A stretch of 64,000 bases of DNA from CAXTKD01 sp964244885 (GCA_964244885.1 CAXTKD010000003.1:165410-229409), one strand, 5' to 3'. Positions 16,186 to 25,158 are shown, counted from the first letter of the stretch. The notes: generated from the sequence alone by a model not told the origin. Made by a program: numbers and translations.

Positions 16186-16751
16186 TTGGCGACGGGCGTC
16201 GCGGTCGAGACGCGCGGCAACGACTTGTCGAGGCGGGTGACGACCTCGCCAGTGATGTCGATCGCGGCGGTGTGCTGGAGCGTGGCCCCCTCGGCGAGGA
16301 CGATCGACGCGCCGCGCTCGCGCATGATCGCGCTGATCACCGGCTGGGCGCCGTCGTTGATCTGCTTCAGCACCGACTGGCGCGACGCCTGGAAATCCTG
16401 GTCGCGCTTGGCGAGATCGGCCTCGTCGCGCTGCTTGCGGGCCTGCTCGTCCTTGACCTTGGCCTGCCACGGGGCAACGGCGGGGCCGGCGGCGGTCGGC
16501 TGGGTCTTGGCGAGCGCCTGCTCCTCGGCATTGTACTGGTTGCGGAGCTGGACGAGGCGCGCCTGGATGCCGTCGGCGCGGGTCTTGAGCTCGGCGGAGG
16601 CCAGCTTGCCGGCGGCCGAGGTGCCGAACACCCGGTCCATGTCGACGATGACGATGACCGCGGGCGGAAGCGCCTGCGCCATGGCGGCGGACGAAAGGCC
16701 GGCGGCTGCGAATGTCGTGGCGAGCGCCACCGCCTTCACGAGAGTTTTCAT
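16182..16751 (-). CDS. skp: OmpH/Skp-like periplasmic chaperone, second copy
   Basis: A 189-residue periplasmic chaperone of the OmpH/Skp family, which holds unfolded outer-membrane proteins on their way to BamA. The signal peptide (VALATTFAAAGLSSAAMA) ends near residue 25. The body is a charged helical hairpin (VKDEQARKQRDEADLAKRDQ) with the family start PPAVIVIVDMDRVFGTSAAG. It follows a paralogue (16788-17348) after a 36-base gap and overlaps fabZ by four bases. The two copies share the VDMDR...TSxAG start and the EVVTRLDKSLP-type ending, so they are a tandem duplication. Confidence 0.9.
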   Translation of the reverse strand: MKTLVKAVALATTFAAAGLSSAAMAQALPPAVIVIVDMDRVFGTSAAGKLASAELKTRADGIQARLVQLRNQYNAEEQALAKTQPTAAGPAVAPWQAKVKDEQARKQRDEADLAKRDQDFQASRQSVLKQINDGAQPVISAIMRERGASIVLAEGATLQHTAAIDITGEVVTRLDKSLPRVSTATPVAK

Positions 16752-16787
16752 TTTCTGTCCTTTGAGATGATTGGAGCCGCGCGCCGC

Positions 16788-17348
16788 TTACTTGCCGGCG
16801 GGAGGGTTGGCGTTGACCGAAGGGAGCGCCTTGTCGAGACGGGCGATGACTTCGGCGGTGATGTCGGTCGCGGGAGCGAAGTCCATCGCGGCGTCGCGCG
16901 ACAGCACGATCTGCGCGCCGCGCGCGGCGCGGAGCGACTGGACGATCGGCAGGACCGCGTCATAGATCTGCTTCTTGACGGTGTCCTGGCTGCGCTGGAG
17001 ATCGGTGCGGCGGCCGTTGATCTCGTTCTGCGCGGTGGACTGGCGGGCCTGGAGGTCCTTGACCTTGGCGTCGAACGCCGCGGGCGCCATCGCGTTGGTC
17101 TGGCGTACCTTCAGGAGCGCGGCTTCCTCCGCCCGGAACTGGTCGCTGAGCGTCTTCACCCGCGCCTGGACGGCATTGAGCTTGGCCTGGAGCTGCGTCT
17201 GGCCGCTGCGGCCGGCCAGCGAACTCGTCCCGATACGGTCCATATCGATGACGAGCACCGGGCTCGCGGCCTGCGCCAGCGCCGCCGTCGGGATCGCCGC
17301 CATCGTGGCGAGGGTCGCGGCGACAGCCGCCTTGAGCGTGGTCTTCAT
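16788..17348 (-). CDS. skp: OmpH/Skp-like periplasmic chaperone, first copy
   Basis: A 186-residue OmpH/Skp family chaperone with a signal peptide (TLATMAAIPTAALAQA) cleaved near residue 26. The mature start SPVLVIDMDRIGTSSLAG is followed by the long coiled-coil tentacle region (KLNAVQARVKTLSDQFRAEE). The start overlaps the bamA stop by one base (TGATG), so chaperone and barrel-assembly factor are co-translated. It resembles the next gene (16182-16751) along its whole length. Divergence is enough that the pair could form hetero-oligomers or have distinct clients, which is inference. Confidence 0.91.
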   Translation of the reverse strand: MKTTLKAAVAATLATMAAIPTAALAQAASPVLVIDMDRIGTSSLAGRSGQTQLQAKLNAVQARVKTLSDQFRAEEAALLKVRQTNAMAPAAFDAKVKDLQARQSTAQNEINGRRTDLQRSQDTVKKQIYDAVLPIVQSLRAARGAQIVLSRDAAMDFAPATDITAEVIARLDKALPSVNANPPAGK

Positions 17349-19867
17349 CAGAACTGAGTCCCTACGTTGAACTGGAATATCTTGGTCGAATCGCCTTCGA
17401 CCTTCTTCAGCGCCTTGGCGACATCGATGCGGAACGGCCCGAACGGCGAGTTCCAGTTGACGCCGACGCCGACCGAGATGCGCGGGGTCGGCGTGTCGCC
17501 GAAGTTCTCATCGCGCAAGATGGTGGTCACGCCGCCACTCGTGCTCGGCGTGTCGGTAAATTTCGGCCGCTGGGGGCCGGTGTCCCACAGGCTGCCGATA
17601 TCGGCGAAGATCGACGGCCGCAGCCCGAGCTCCTTGCCGCTCGACCCTAGCGGAATCTCGAGCTCGATGTGGCCGAGGTAATAAGCGTTGCCGCCGAGCG
17701 CGGTGTCGAGCCCGTCCTTGAGCGCGACGGTCGGCAGACCCGTGACAGGATCGAGCGCGCGCTGGATCGAGCGCGGGCCGACGCCGCGGATGCCGAAACC
17801 GCGGAGGCGCGGCTCGCCGAGGAAGAAGCGATCGGTCAGGCGGATCTTGTCGCCGTTCCAGCCGAAGATGTAGCCGCCCTCGATCGATGTGCTGAAGATG
17901 AATCCGCTGCGGCCGAGACCCCAATATTTGGCGGCGTTGGCGTTGGTGGAGACATAGTGCTCGCCGCCGCCGACGCCCGCGAGATCCTGGCTCAGCACGA
18001 AGCGCTGGCCACTGGTCGGATGGACGCGGTTGTTGGTGTTGTCGAAGGCGAGGCTGTAGCCGACCACCGATTTCGTATAATTGCCGAAGGACTCGCAGAT
18101 GTAGATGCCGGCGTTGCAGTTGGCGCGCGACTTGTCGCCGATACCGTCGCCGTCGACGTCGTTGAAATAGACATCCGACAGGCCGACGTGCTCCTGCGAC
18201 AGGCCGTAGCGCAGGCTCGACGCCCAATATTCGGTGATCGGGAAGGTCGTGCGGATCTGGAAGCCGGTCGACGTCTGGTTGTAAACGGTCTGGCGATCGT
18301 TGTCGCTGCCGAAGCCGAACGACTTGTAGTCGCGGCGGAAGATGTCGCCGCCGAGCGCCAGGTTGCGGCCGAACAGATAGGGCTCGGTGAAGCCCAGCTC
18401 GACCGAACGCGAATAGGTGGAGTAATTGACCGAGGCGCGGACCTGCTGCCCCATGCCGCGGAAGTTGCGTTGCTCGATCGACAGGTTGACGATGAACTTC
18501 TCGAGGCTCGAGAAGCCCGCCGAGACCTGGAGCTGGCCGGTCGCCTTCTCCTCGACGTTGACGCTGAGAGCGACCTTGTCCGGGCTCGACCCGGGCTTCT
18601 GATCGACTTCCAGCTTTTCCTGGAAATAGCCGAGCGACTGGATGCGGTCGCGCGAGCGCTTGACCTTGACGCCGTTGAACGCGTCGCCCTCCGCCAGGCG
18701 GAACTCGCGGCGGATGACCTTGTCCTTGGTCAGGACGTTGCCGTTGATGTCGATCCGCTCGACATAGACGCGCGGCGCCTCGGCGATCTGGAAGGTGATC
18801 TTCATCTCGCGGGTGTCTTTGTCGCGGACGAATTGCGGGCGCACGTCGGCGAAGGCGTAGCCGAACAGGCCGGCGGTCTCGGTCAGGCTGTCGACCGTGT
18901 CCTCGATGCGCTTGGCGTTATACCACTCGCCCTTCTTGACCGGGATGAGCTTGCTGAACACCTCGGGCTTCAGGTCGCGGATCTGGCTTTCGAGCTTGAT
19001 GTCGCCGAACTTGTAGCGCTGGCCCTCGTCGACGACGTAGGTGATGACGAAGTCGCGGCGGTCGGGCGTCAGCTCGGCGACCGCCGAGGCGACGCGGAAG
19101 TCGGCATATCCCTGCGTCAGGTAGAACTGCCGCATCTTCTGCTGGTCGTAGGCCATGCGGTCGGGATCGTAGGTGTCGTTGCCCGAGAAGAAGCGGAACC
19201 AGCGCGCCTGCTTGGTCGCCATCTCGTCGCGCAGGTCGTCGTCGGAGAAATGCTTGTTGCCGATGATGTTGATCTGGCGGACCTTGGACTTGTCCCCCTC
19301 ATGGATCTCGTAGACGAGATCGACGCGGTTCTGGTCGAGCTGGACGATCTTCGGTTCGACCGAGGCGGCGAAGCGGCCCTGGCGGCGATAAAGCTCGTTG
19401 ATGCGCGCGACATCGGCGCGGGCCTTGGAGCGCGTGAAGATCTGGCGCGGCGCGAGCTTGATCTCGGGCCGGATCTTCTCGTCCTTGAGGCGCTTGTTGC
19501 CCTCCAGCACGATGCGGTTGATCACCGGGTTCTCGCGAACCTCGACGGTCAGCGCGCCGGCGTCGTCACGGATTCGGACATCGGCGAACAGCTCGGTCGC
19601 GTAGAGCGCCTTCAGCGCGCGGTCGAGACGGGTGCGGTCGTAGGTGTCGCCGGGCTTCAGGTCGACGTAGGATCGCACCGTGTCGGGCTCCAGCCGTTCG
19701 GCGCCGCGCACCGAGATCGAGCGGACGGTGCCCGTGCCGGTGGTCTCGGTCGTCGGCGCGGCCACCGCCGGGACGGCGGGAGCCGCCGTCTGGGCGTCGG
19801 CCGGCGCCAGCGCCGAGCCGGCGCCAAGCACCGTGCCGGCCAGCAGCAGCGCCGTGAAACGGCGCAT
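17348..19867 (-). CDS. bamA: Outer membrane protein assembly factor BamA
   Basis: Core component of the BAM complex that inserts beta-barrel proteins into the outer membrane. The 839-residue product starts at the ATG at 19867 (GGAAGG just upstream) with a signal peptide (FTALLLAGTVLGAGSALAPADA). Five POTRA domains follow (from TVRSISVRGAERLEPDTV), then the 16-strand barrel ending in KIFQFNVGTQF, with the terminal Phe of the beta signal. The substrate-lid motif VRGF-like RLRGFGIRGVGPR is present. A frame extending to 19918 lacks support. It is preceded by rseP and followed directly by two Skp-like genes. Confidence 0.97.
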   Translation of the reverse strand: MRRFTALLLAGTVLGAGSALAPADAQTAAPAVPAVAAPTTETTGTGTVRSISVRGAERLEPDTVRSYVDLKPGDTYDRTRLDRALKALYATELFADVRIRDDAGALTVEVRENPVINRIVLEGNKRLKDEKIRPEIKLAPRQIFTRSKARADVARINELYRRQGRFAASVEPKIVQLDQNRVDLVYEIHEGDKSKVRQINIIGNKHFSDDDLRDEMATKQARWFRFFSGNDTYDPDRMAYDQQKMRQFYLTQGYADFRVASAVAELTPDRRDFVITYVVDEGQRYKFGDIKLESQIRDLKPEVFSKLIPVKKGEWYNAKRIEDTVDSLTETAGLFGYAFADVRPQFVRDKDTREMKITFQIAEAPRVYVERIDINGNVLTKDKVIRREFRLAEGDAFNGVKVKRSRDRIQSLGYFQEKLEVDQKPGSSPDKVALSVNVEEKATGQLQVSAGFSSLEKFIVNLSIEQRNFRGMGQQVRASVNYSTYSRSVELGFTEPYLFGRNLALGGDIFRRDYKSFGFGSDNDRQTVYNQTSTGFQIRTTFPITEYWASSLRYGLSQEHVGLSDVYFNDVDGDGIGDKSRANCNAGIYICESFGNYTKSVVGYSLAFDNTNNRVHPTSGQRFVLSQDLAGVGGGEHYVSTNANAAKYWGLGRSGFIFSTSIEGGYIFGWNGDKIRLTDRFFLGEPRLRGFGIRGVGPRSIQRALDPVTGLPTVALKDGLDTALGGNAYYLGHIELEIPLGSSGKELGLRPSIFADIGSLWDTGPQRPKFTDTPSTSGGVTTILRDENFGDTPTPRISVGVGVNWNSPFGPFRIDVAKALKKVEGDSTKIFQFNVGTQF

Positions 19868-19963
19868 GCGCCTTCCGCCCAATCCAATGCCGTCGCCCAC
19901 GCCTAGATTACCCCGCAAGATTGAAAGTCCGGTGGCCCGTCGGCGTCTCGCCCGAGGACCGGC

Positions 19964-21106
19964 CTACCCGAGAAGCCCCGCCAGATGCTCCCACACGCCA
20001 AACGATGCAAGATCGTTCCAAGTGAGGAAAAGCATCAACGAGACCAGCAGCGCGAAACCCGACATGAATGCCCATTCCTGGACTTTCGGAGCCAATGGCC
20101 GCCGTCTCACGCCCTCGACCGCGTAGAGGAAGAGATGGCCGCCGTCCAGCATCGGCACTGGCAGGAGGTTAATGAACCCGAGGTTAATCGAGATCAAAGC
20201 CATGAACTGCACGAGGCTCGGCCAGCCCATCGACGCCTGCTGGCCGGAGAATTGCGCGATCTTGAGCGGCCCGCCCAATTCCTTCACCGAACGGCGCCCG
20301 GTGATCACCTGGACCAGCGTGTCGGCCATCGTGCGGGTCATCAGCAGCGTGTCGGCAGTCGCGGTGGTGAGGATGCGGAGCCCCCTCACCTGCTCGATCG
20401 CCGGCTGCCCGCCACGAACGCCGAGCAGCCCGCGTTCGAAACGGTTGCCGAAGCGGTCCTTCTGCGCGTCGACGCGCGGCGTGACGATGCCGCGCATCAG
20501 CTTGCCGCCGCGGTCGATCACAGCCTCGATCGGCATGCCGGCGTGGATGGCGGTGACCTGGACGAGGTCCTCGAACCGCTCGATCGTCCGCCCGTCGAGC
20601 GACACGAAGCGGTCGCCGGGCTTCAGGCCCGCCGCCTCGGCGGCGCTGCCCTTGTCGATGCCGGCGATGACAGGCGGCGTGAACATATGGCCGTAAAAGG
20701 CGATGAACGCCGCGAAAATCAGGATCGCGAAGAGGAAGTTGGTGATCGGCCCGGCGGCGACCACGATGAAGCGCTGCCAGACCGGGCGGAAGGCGAAGAT
20801 GTGCTTGCGCTCTTCGGGAGGCATCGCGAGCACCGCGGGATCGGGCTGGCTCGATGCGTTCATGTCGCCGGCGAACTTGACGTAGCCGCCGAGCGGCAGG
20901 AGCGACAGCTTCCAGCGGGTGCCGCGCTTGTCGGTCCAGCCGAACAGCTCCTTGCCGAAGCCGATCGAGAAGCTTTCCGCCTTGATGCCGAACACGCGGC
21001 CCGCCGCGTAATGGCCCATCTCGTGGATGAACACGAGCACGCCGATAACGACGGCGAAGATCGCGAGGGTGTAGAGCATCCCAGGCTGCGGCAACGCGAA
21101 TTCCAT
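19964..21106 (-). CDS. rseP: Site-2 protease RseP (RIP metalloprotease)
   Basis: Membrane zinc protease that cleaves anti-sigma factors and signal-peptide remnants inside the membrane. The HExxH motif is HEMGH at residues 28-32, within the first membrane helix (YTLAIFAVVIGVLVFIHEMG). The conserved C-terminal LDG motif is in NLLPVPMLDGGHLF. A periplasmic PDZ domain (IDKGSAAEAAGLKPGDRFVS) lies between. I chose the ATG at 21106, which overlaps the dxr stop by one base; a TTG one codon earlier is possible. It sits between dxr and bamA as in most proteobacteria. Confidence 0.96.
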   Translation of the reverse strand: MEFALPQPGMLYTLAIFAVVIGVLVFIHEMGHYAAGRVFGIKAESFSIGFGKELFGWTDKRGTRWKLSLLPLGGYVKFAGDMNASSQPDPAVLAMPPEERKHIFAFRPVWQRFIVVAAGPITNFLFAILIFAAFIAFYGHMFTPPVIAGIDKGSAAEAAGLKPGDRFVSLDGRTIERFEDLVQVTAIHAGMPIEAVIDRGGKLMRGIVTPRVDAQKDRFGNRFERGLLGVRGGQPAIEQVRGLRILTTATADTLLMTRTMADTLVQVITGRRSVKELGGPLKIAQFSGQQASMGWPSLVQFMALISINLGFINLLPVPMLDGGHLFLYAVEGVRRRPLAPKVQEWAFMSGFALLVSLMLFLTWNDLASFGVWEHLAGLLG

Positions 21107-22269
21107 CAATGCATCCTGACCCGGACGAACGCGGCGGCGCGGCCCCTCGCCGCGGCGTCGACCGCCCTTACCTCATCCAGACTCGATGTGGGAGCGGCGT
21201 CCATGACGCTCAAGGTTTCGCCGACGATTGCGGCGATATCGAGGAAACCAATGCGGCGCTCCAGGAACGCGGCGACCGCGACCTCGTTCGCGGCGTTGAG
21301 CACGGCCGGCGCGGCCCCGCCCTCACGAAGCGCCGCCCAGGCGAGGTTGAGCGCGGGAAAGCGCGTCGGGTCGGGCGCCTCGAAGTCGAGGCGGGCGATC
21401 TCGGCGAGGTTGAGCCTGCGGCATGGCGTCGCGAGACGGCCGGGCCAGGCGAGCGCATAGGAGATCGGTGTGCGCATGTCGGGTGTGCCGAGCTGCGCCA
21501 GCACCGAGCCGTCGATATATTCGACGAGGCTGTGGACCACCGACTGCGGGTGGACGAGCACGTCGAGCTGCTCGACCGCGACCGGGAACAGATGGAACGC
21601 CTCGATCAGCTCGAGGCCCTTGTTCATCAAGGTCGCGCTGTCGACCGAGATCTTGGCGCCCATCGACCAGATCGGGTGCGCCACCGCCTGCTCGGGCGTA
21701 ACGCCGCGCATCGCCTCGAACGGCAGCGTGCGGAACGGCCCGCCGCTGGCGGTCAGGATGACCCTGGCGACGCGCTCCGGATGGTCGAAGTCGAAGACCT
21801 GGTAGATCGCGTTGTGCTCGGAATCGACAGGCAGCAGCTTCGACCCGCTCTTGAGCGCCGCGCGGGTCACGAGGTCGCCTGCGCAGACGAGCGTCTCCTT
21901 GTTGGCGAGAGCCACGGTGGCTCCCCGCTGGACGGCGCGGAGCGTCGGCTCGAGCCCCGCCGCGCCGACGATCGCCGCCATCACCCAGTCGGCCGGGCGG
22001 TCGGCGGCCTCGGCGAGGGCGTTGGCGCCGGCGGCGGCTTCGATGCCGGTTCCGGCGAGCGCGTCCTTTAGCTCGGCATAGGCGCCCTCGTCGGCGACGA
22101 CGGCGATCTGCGGGCGGACCCGCCTCGCCTGCGCGGCGAGGCCCGCGACGTCGGAATTGGCGGTCAGCGCGTTGATCGCCCAGCGTTCCGGCTCGCGCTC
22201 GACAAGGTCGAGAGTCGAGCGGCCGACCGAGCCGGTCGAGCCGAGGACGGTGACCGAGCGCGGGCTCAA
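21106..22269 (-). CDS. dxr: 1-deoxy-D-xylulose-5-phosphate reductoisomerase
   Basis: Converts DXP to MEP, the committed step of the non-mevalonate isoprenoid pathway. The 387-residue product begins MSPRSVTVLGSTGSVGRS, an NADPH-binding Rossmann start. The catalytic metal/substrate region is DSEHNAIYQ, with LTASGGPFR and PIWSMGAKISVDSATLMNKG following. The start is a TTG at 22269 that overlaps the cdsA stop by four bases (TTGA); no ATG or GTG fits the family length. A far longer upstream reading is a shadow of cdsA. It is coupled to rseP downstream. Confidence 0.95.
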   Translation of the reverse strand: MSPRSVTVLGSTGSVGRSTLDLVEREPERWAINALTANSDVAGLAAQARRVRPQIAVVADEGAYAELKDALAGTGIEAAAGANALAEAADRPADWVMAAIVGAAGLEPTLRAVQRGATVALANKETLVCAGDLVTRAALKSGSKLLPVDSEHNAIYQVFDFDHPERVARVILTASGGPFRTLPFEAMRGVTPEQAVAHPIWSMGAKISVDSATLMNKGLELIEAFHLFPVAVEQLDVLVHPQSVVHSLVEYIDGSVLAQLGTPDMRTPISYALAWPGRLATPCRRLNLAEIARLDFEAPDPTRFPALNLAWAALREGGAAPAVLNAANEVAVAAFLERRIGFLDIAAIVGETLSVMDAAPTSSLDEVRAVDAAARGRAAAFVRVRMH

Positions 22270-23081
22270 AACAGCCAGGCCAGCGCGAGCGCGGCGGCGA
22301 TGGCGACGGGGATAAGGCCGTCGACTCGGTCCATGATGCCGCCGTGGCCGGGCAGCAGCGTCCCCGAATCCTTCACGCCGACGCGGCGCTTCAGCCAGGA
22401 TTCGAAGAGATCGCCGACCTGCGACAGGATCGCCGCCGACGCACCGAGCGCCGCGAAGATCGTCAGCCACAAGGCGGGATGCCAGTCCTGGACATAGGCG
22501 ACGACGGCGCTGGCGATGGCGGCGGCGATCATGCCGCCGATCAGGCCCGACCAGGTCTTCTTCGGGCTGATGCGCGGCGCCAGCTTCGGCCCGCCGAAAT
22601 GGCGGCCGGCGAAATAGGCGCCGATGTCGGTCGACCAGACGACGACCAGCACCCAAAGCACGATGCCGAAACCGCCGCTCTGCGCGCGCAGCCAGATCAG
22701 CGCGATGGCGGGCAGGCCAGCGTAGAGCAGCCCGGTCGTCGACCAGCGCATGTGGCCGCCGGTGAGCTTGGCGAGAATACCGAGCACGACCGCAGCGATC
22801 GTCAGGCCCGCGAGCGCGTCGAGGTAGAAAGCCTCCTGCGCGCCGATGACCGTCAGCGCGATCACGGCGAGGCCGACGAGCCGCCAAATGCGCGTGATGC
22901 CGTGCATCACCGCCCATTCGGCGTAGACGAGCAGCACGCCCGCCGCGACGAGCCCGGCGAACCACCAGCCGCCCTGCCACAGCAGGCCGACCGCGATAGC
23001 GATCAGGATGACGCCGACGACGGCGCGCGTCTTGAGGTCGCTCGGCGGGGGGGTGTCGGTGATCGGCGGCAGCGTCGCCAT
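22266..23081 (-). CDS. cdsA: Phosphatidate cytidylyltransferase
   Basis: Integral membrane enzyme making CDP-diacylglycerol from phosphatidate and CTP, the precursor of all phospholipids. The 271-residue product has about seven to eight hydrophobic segments and the family signature near the C-terminus (KRRVGVKDSGTLLPGHGGIMDRVDG region), with VWSTDIGAYFAGRHFGG before it. The ATG at 23081 overlaps the uppS stop by one base. It ends inside the dxr start. CDP-activated lipid from this enzyme could also feed the inositol-related genes at 56-59 kb, but that is speculation. Confidence 0.95.
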   Translation of the reverse strand: MATLPPITDTPPPSDLKTRAVVGVILIAIAVGLLWQGGWWFAGLVAAGVLLVYAEWAVMHGITRIWRLVGLAVIALTVIGAQEAFYLDALAGLTIAAVVLGILAKLTGGHMRWSTTGLLYAGLPAIALIWLRAQSGGFGIVLWVLVVVWSTDIGAYFAGRHFGGPKLAPRISPKKTWSGLIGGMIAAAIASAVVAYVQDWHPALWLTIFAALGASAAILSQVGDLFESWLKRRVGVKDSGTLLPGHGGIMDRVDGLIPVAIAAALALAWLF

Positions 23082-23800
23082 CACAGCCCCCCGTAGCGGC
23101 GCTCGCGCCCGGCAAAGGTCCCGACCGCGCGCGCCAGCGAAGCGCCGTCGAAGTCGGGCCACAGCTCGTCGGTGAACACCAGCTCGGCGTAGGCCGCCTG
23201 CCACAGCATGAAGTTCGAGAGCCGTTGCTCGCCAGAGGTGCGAACGACGAGGTCGGGAAGCGGCAGCCCGGCGGTGTCGAGCCGAGCCTCGATGCTCTCG
23301 GGCGTGATCTCGGCGCCTTCGACGGCGAGGGAACGCGCGGCGCGGGCGATCTCGTCCTGCGACCCGTAGTTGAGCGCGATCACCAGCGTCAGCCGGGTGT
23401 TGGCGGCGGTTCGCCGGGCGCTTGCTTCGATGATGGCGACAATGTCGTCGCCGAACTTGTTGTATTCGCCGATGAAACGCAGCTTGACGCCGTTCTTGTC
23501 GAGGTCGTCGATTTCGTTCTGGAGGTAGGTGCGGAGCAGCAGCTTCAACGCTCCGACCTCGTCGGCCGGGCGCTTCCAGTTCTCCGAAGAGAAGGCGTAG
23601 AGCGTCAGCACCTCGATGCCGATCTCGGGCGCGGCCTCGACGACCTTGCGCACCGATTCCATGCCGGCGCGGTGGCCGGCGACGCGCGGCAGGAAGCGCT
23701 TCTTCGCCCAGCGGCCGTTGCCGTCCATGATGATCGCGACGTGGCGCGGTACGCCCGCGCCGCCGCCGGCCTCGACGCCCCTTGGAGCCGGGGCGTTCAC
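23081..23800 (-). CDS. uppS: Undecaprenyl diphosphate synthase (isoprenyl transferase)
   Basis: Cis-prenyltransferase that makes the C55 carrier lipid for peptidoglycan and surface glycans. The 239-residue product has the substrate motif HVAIIMDGNGRWAKKR, with catalytic Asp26. It also has AGHRAGMESVRK, LTLYAFSSENWKRP and the C-terminal DLVVRTSGEQRLSNFMLWQ. The GTG start at 23800 overlaps the frr stop by four bases (GTGA); an upstream reading is only a shadow of frr. It stands in the usual frr-uppS-cdsA order. Confidence 0.96.
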   Translation of the reverse strand: MNAPAPRGVEAGGGAGVPRHVAIIMDGNGRWAKKRFLPRVAGHRAGMESVRKVVEAAPEIGIEVLTLYAFSSENWKRPADEVGALKLLLRTYLQNEIDDLDKNGVKLRFIGEYNKFGDDIVAIIEASARRTAANTRLTLVIALNYGSQDEIARAARSLAVEGAEITPESIEARLDTAGLPLPDLVVRTSGEQRLSNFMLWQAAYAELVFTDELWPDFDGASLARAVGTFAGRERRYGGL

Positions 23801-24354
23801 TTGCCGAGGATTTCCTTTTCCTTGGCGGCCGACGCGGCATCGATCTCGGCGGTATATTTGTCGGTTAGCTTCTGGACCTCGCCTTCGAGCCGCTTCTGCT
23901 CGTCCTGGCTGATCTCGCCCTTCTTCTCGTCGGTCTTCAGGCTCTCCATGCCGTCGCGGCGAACGTTGCGGACGGCGATCTTCGCCTTCTCCGAATATTG
24001 CGACGCGAGCTTCGCCAGCTCCTTGCGGCGCTCCTCGGTCATGTCGGGGATCGGCAGGCGCAGGTTCTGGCCGTCGACGATCGGATTGAGCCCGAGCCCC
24101 GCCGAGCGGATCGCCTTCTCGACCGACTGCACATTCGAGCGGTCCCACACCTGCACCGCCAGCAGCCGCGCGTCGGGCGCCGTCACGGTCGCGACCTGGT
24201 TCAACGGCATCTTGGCGCCGTAGACCTCGACCTGGATCGGATCGAGCAGGGTCGTCGAGGCGCGGCCGGTGCGCAGACCACCGAGGTCGCTGACCATGGT
24301 GTCGAGCGCGCCCTTCATCCGGCGCTCCAGATCGTTCTTATCGTAGGCAGGCAT
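23797..24354 (-). CDS. frr: Ribosome recycling factor
   Basis: Splits post-termination ribosomes together with EF-G. The 185-residue protein has the expected length and motifs: RMKGALDTMVSDLGGLRTGRAST at the N-terminus, VWDRSNVQSVEKAIR, LRLPIPDMTEERRKEL and the C-terminal DKYTAEIDAASAAKEKEILG. The ATG at 24354 lies one base after the pyrH stop codon. It is transcribed with pyrH and overlaps uppS by four bases. Confidence 0.97.
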   Translation of the reverse strand: MPAYDKNDLERRMKGALDTMVSDLGGLRTGRASTTLLDPIQVEVYGAKMPLNQVATVTAPDARLLAVQVWDRSNVQSVEKAIRSAGLGLNPIVDGQNLRLPIPDMTEERRKELAKLASQYSEKAKIAVRNVRRDGMESLKTDEKKGEISQDEQKRLEGEVQKLTDKYTAEIDAASAAKEKEILGK

Positions 24355-24355
24355 A

Positions 24356-25072
24356 TCAGACCTCGTTCTTGACCATCGTCGACTTGCCCTCGCCCACGAG
24401 GACGCGCGCGAGGTTGCCGCTCTCCCGGATGTTGAAGACGACGATCGGGATGCTGTTGTCGCGGCACAGCGCGATGGCGGACGCATCCATGATCTTCAGA
24501 TCGCGCGACAGCACATCGCTGAAACTCACTGTTTCGTAACGGATAGCGTTCGGATTCTTCTTCGGATCGCTGTCGTAGACGCCATCGACGCTGGTGCCCT
24601 TGAATAGCGCGTCGCACTCCATCTCGGCGGCGCGGAGCGCGGCGCCGGTGTCGGTGGTGAAATAGGGATTGCCGGTGCCCGCCGCAAAGATGACGACGCG
24701 GTTCTTCTCGAGATGCCGCTCGGCGCGCCGGCGGATGTAGGGCTCGCACACCGACGCCATCGGGATCGCCGACTGGACGCGGGTGTCGACTCCCATGCGC
24801 TCCAGCGCGTTCTGCACAGCCAGCGCGTTCATCACGGTCGCCAGCATGCCCATATAATCGGCGCTGGCGCGGTCGAAGCCCTTGGCCGCCGCCGCCAGCC
24901 CGCGGAAGATATTGCCGCCGCCGACGACGACGCAGATCTGGAACCCGCTGTCGCGCGCCAGCTTGATCTCAGCGGCGATGCGATCGACGGTCGCGGGGTC
25001 GATTCCGAACGGGCCATCGCCCATCAGGACTTCGCCCGAGAGTTTCAGCAGGATACGCTTAAACGTGGGAAT
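24356..25072 (-). CDS. pyrH: UMP kinase, apparently starting at an ATT codon
   Basis: Phosphorylates UMP to UDP. The first ATG is at 25024, but starting there would remove the N-terminal strand and the FKRILLKLSGEVLMG motif that binds the nucleotide. Reading upstream in the same frame gives no ATG, GTG or TTG. The family N-terminus fits an ATT at 25072 (ATT-CCC-ACG-TTT-AAG), seven bases after GGGGAGGGG. This gives 238 residues, normal for PyrH. Other motifs are ICVVVGGGNIFRG, SADYMGMLATVMNALA, DGVYDSDPKKNPNA and MDASAIALCRDN. It leads the frr-uppS-cdsA run. An assembly error at the start codon is the main alternative. Confidence 0.9.
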   Translation of the reverse strand: MPTFKRILLKLSGEVLMGDGPFGIDPATVDRIAAEIKLARDSGFQICVVVGGGNIFRGLAAAAKGFDRASADYMGMLATVMNALAVQNALERMGVDTRVQSAIPMASVCEPYIRRRAERHLEKNRVVIFAAGTGNPYFTTDTGAALRAAEMECDALFKGTSVDGVYDSDPKKNPNAIRYETVSFSDVLSRDLKIMDASAIALCRDNSIPIVVFNIRESGNLARVLVGEGKSTMVKNEV

Positions 25073-25158
25073 GACTACGCCCCTCCCCGGGCGACGCGCA
25101 CCATAAAGAGGGGGCCTTGGGCAAACAAGCCGCTCGCGCCCCAGACCTCTCCCCGTCT

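Noticed and set aside
17669..19906. A 745-codon open frame on the plus strand opposite bamA, rich in Asp/Glu/Val/Ala.
   Set aside because: It is the antisense of bamA in a GC-rich genome; composition is typical of a shadow frame, there is no family motif, and bamA is unmistakable. Similar long antisense frames opposite dnaE (28489-30441), lexA/moeA (47443-49857) and the tmk/dac genes (7617-8759) were dropped for the same reason.
23081..24148. A 355-residue reading of uppS.
   Set aside because: The first 116 residues are a basic Arg-rich shadow of frr; the GTG at 23800 overlapping the frr stop gives the normal 239-residue enzyme. The same reasoning removed long N-terminal extensions of dxr, cdsA, fabZ, tpiA, ppiD, trpD, trpC and moeA.
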